Positions 63,906 to 64,000 of a stretch of 64,000 nt of DNA are shown here, in pieces (position 1 is the first letter of the stretch; every line of letters begins with the position of its first letter). The notes beneath the pieces are model-generated. The model was given only the letters and a program-made list of their open reading frames with translations. It ran no database searches and was not told where the DNA came from. Source of the DNA: Leishmania mexicana MHOM/GT/2001/U1103 (lineage: Eukaryota > Euglenozoa > Kinetoplastea > Trypanosomatida > Trypanosomatidae). The position numbers and the translations under genes were made by a program. The stretch spans positions 2,044,428 through 2,108,427 of the forward strand of contig NC_018324.1 in assembly GCF_000234665.1 (NCBI RefSeq), written 5' to 3'.

Positions 63906-64000
63906 GTTTGCGCTGCAAGGGAAAGAGAAGGGAGGGGAAGGAACGACAGAGGAGCAATGGCGTGCCTTGCGCTCCACCCGAAACCTGGCGCACCTGCCGG
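63906..64000. other. Upstream flank of PAQR-3
   Basis: Only 95 bases; sense-strand pyrimidine-rich sequence (63915-63955) could be part of a trans-splice acceptor. Confidence 0.4.

Overview
The window looks like a nuclear chromosome segment of a trypanosomatid close to Leishmania (subfamily Leishmaniinae). Every convincing protein gene is intronless and reads from the minus strand, so transcription runs from position 64000 towards 1 as one directional (polycistronic) cluster. Most coding sequence is rich in G/C at third codon positions. Intergenic DNA carries polypyrimidine tracts on the sense strand, (CA/TG)n microsatellites and short interspersed retroposon-like repeats in 3' UTR positions. 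From memory (unchecked), the order tyrosine phosphatase, NDH2, PRPP synthetase, BCS1-like ATPase, SelD recalls part of Leishmania chromosome 36.

In transcription order: three divergent PAQR/haemolysin-III membrane proteins (63.9-55.7 kb); a small conserved-looking hypothetical (54.3-53.4 kb); about 10 kb without a gene; a polyQ PSP1-domain protein (43.4-41.5 kb); about 6 kb without a gene; a 965-residue helical hypothetical (35.3-32.4 kb); an L-2-hydroxyglutarate dehydrogenase (31.3-29.8 kb); a secreted MRH-domain lectin resembling OS-9 (28.8-27.5 kb); a coiled-coil/SEP/UBX gene cut by a 100-N assembly gap (26.8-24.8 kb); a TylF-type methyltransferase (24.0-22.9 kb); an SF1/BBP-like KH splicing factor (22.4-21.5 kb); selenophosphate synthetase (21.0-19.8 kb); a BCS1-like AAA ATPase (19.5-17.7 kb); PRPP synthetase (16.5-15.4 kb); NDH2 (13.8-12.2 kb); a PTP1-like tyrosine phosphatase (9.6-8.1 kb); a WD40 protein (5.0-3.3 kb); COQ5 (2.9-2.0 kb); and a protein kinase running off the left edge (1.1 kb to 1). 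As usual in trypanosomatids the cluster is not a functional operon, although COQ5, NDH2, L2HGDH and BCS1 all bear on ubiquinone-linked mitochondrial respiration.

Two families of dispersed repeats sit between genes, all in the same orientation relative to transcription. Family A has four copies of about 0.6 kb that are almost identical by eye. Family B has two near-identical full copies and one shortened, diverged copy. On the mRNA strand both families end in a GGGCACGTC-like block followed by A-rich sequence, the layout of SIDER-type retroposons, but the near identity is unlike the degenerate SIDERs usually described.

Two places deserve caution as assembly. The N gap at 25897-25996 splits one probable gene. 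A strange G/C-run stretch at about 5040-5260 separates a left 5 kb of visibly lower G+C from the rest and may be a misjoin. Start codons were chosen as the first in-frame ATG that makes sense; several open frames continue upstream without an ATG.
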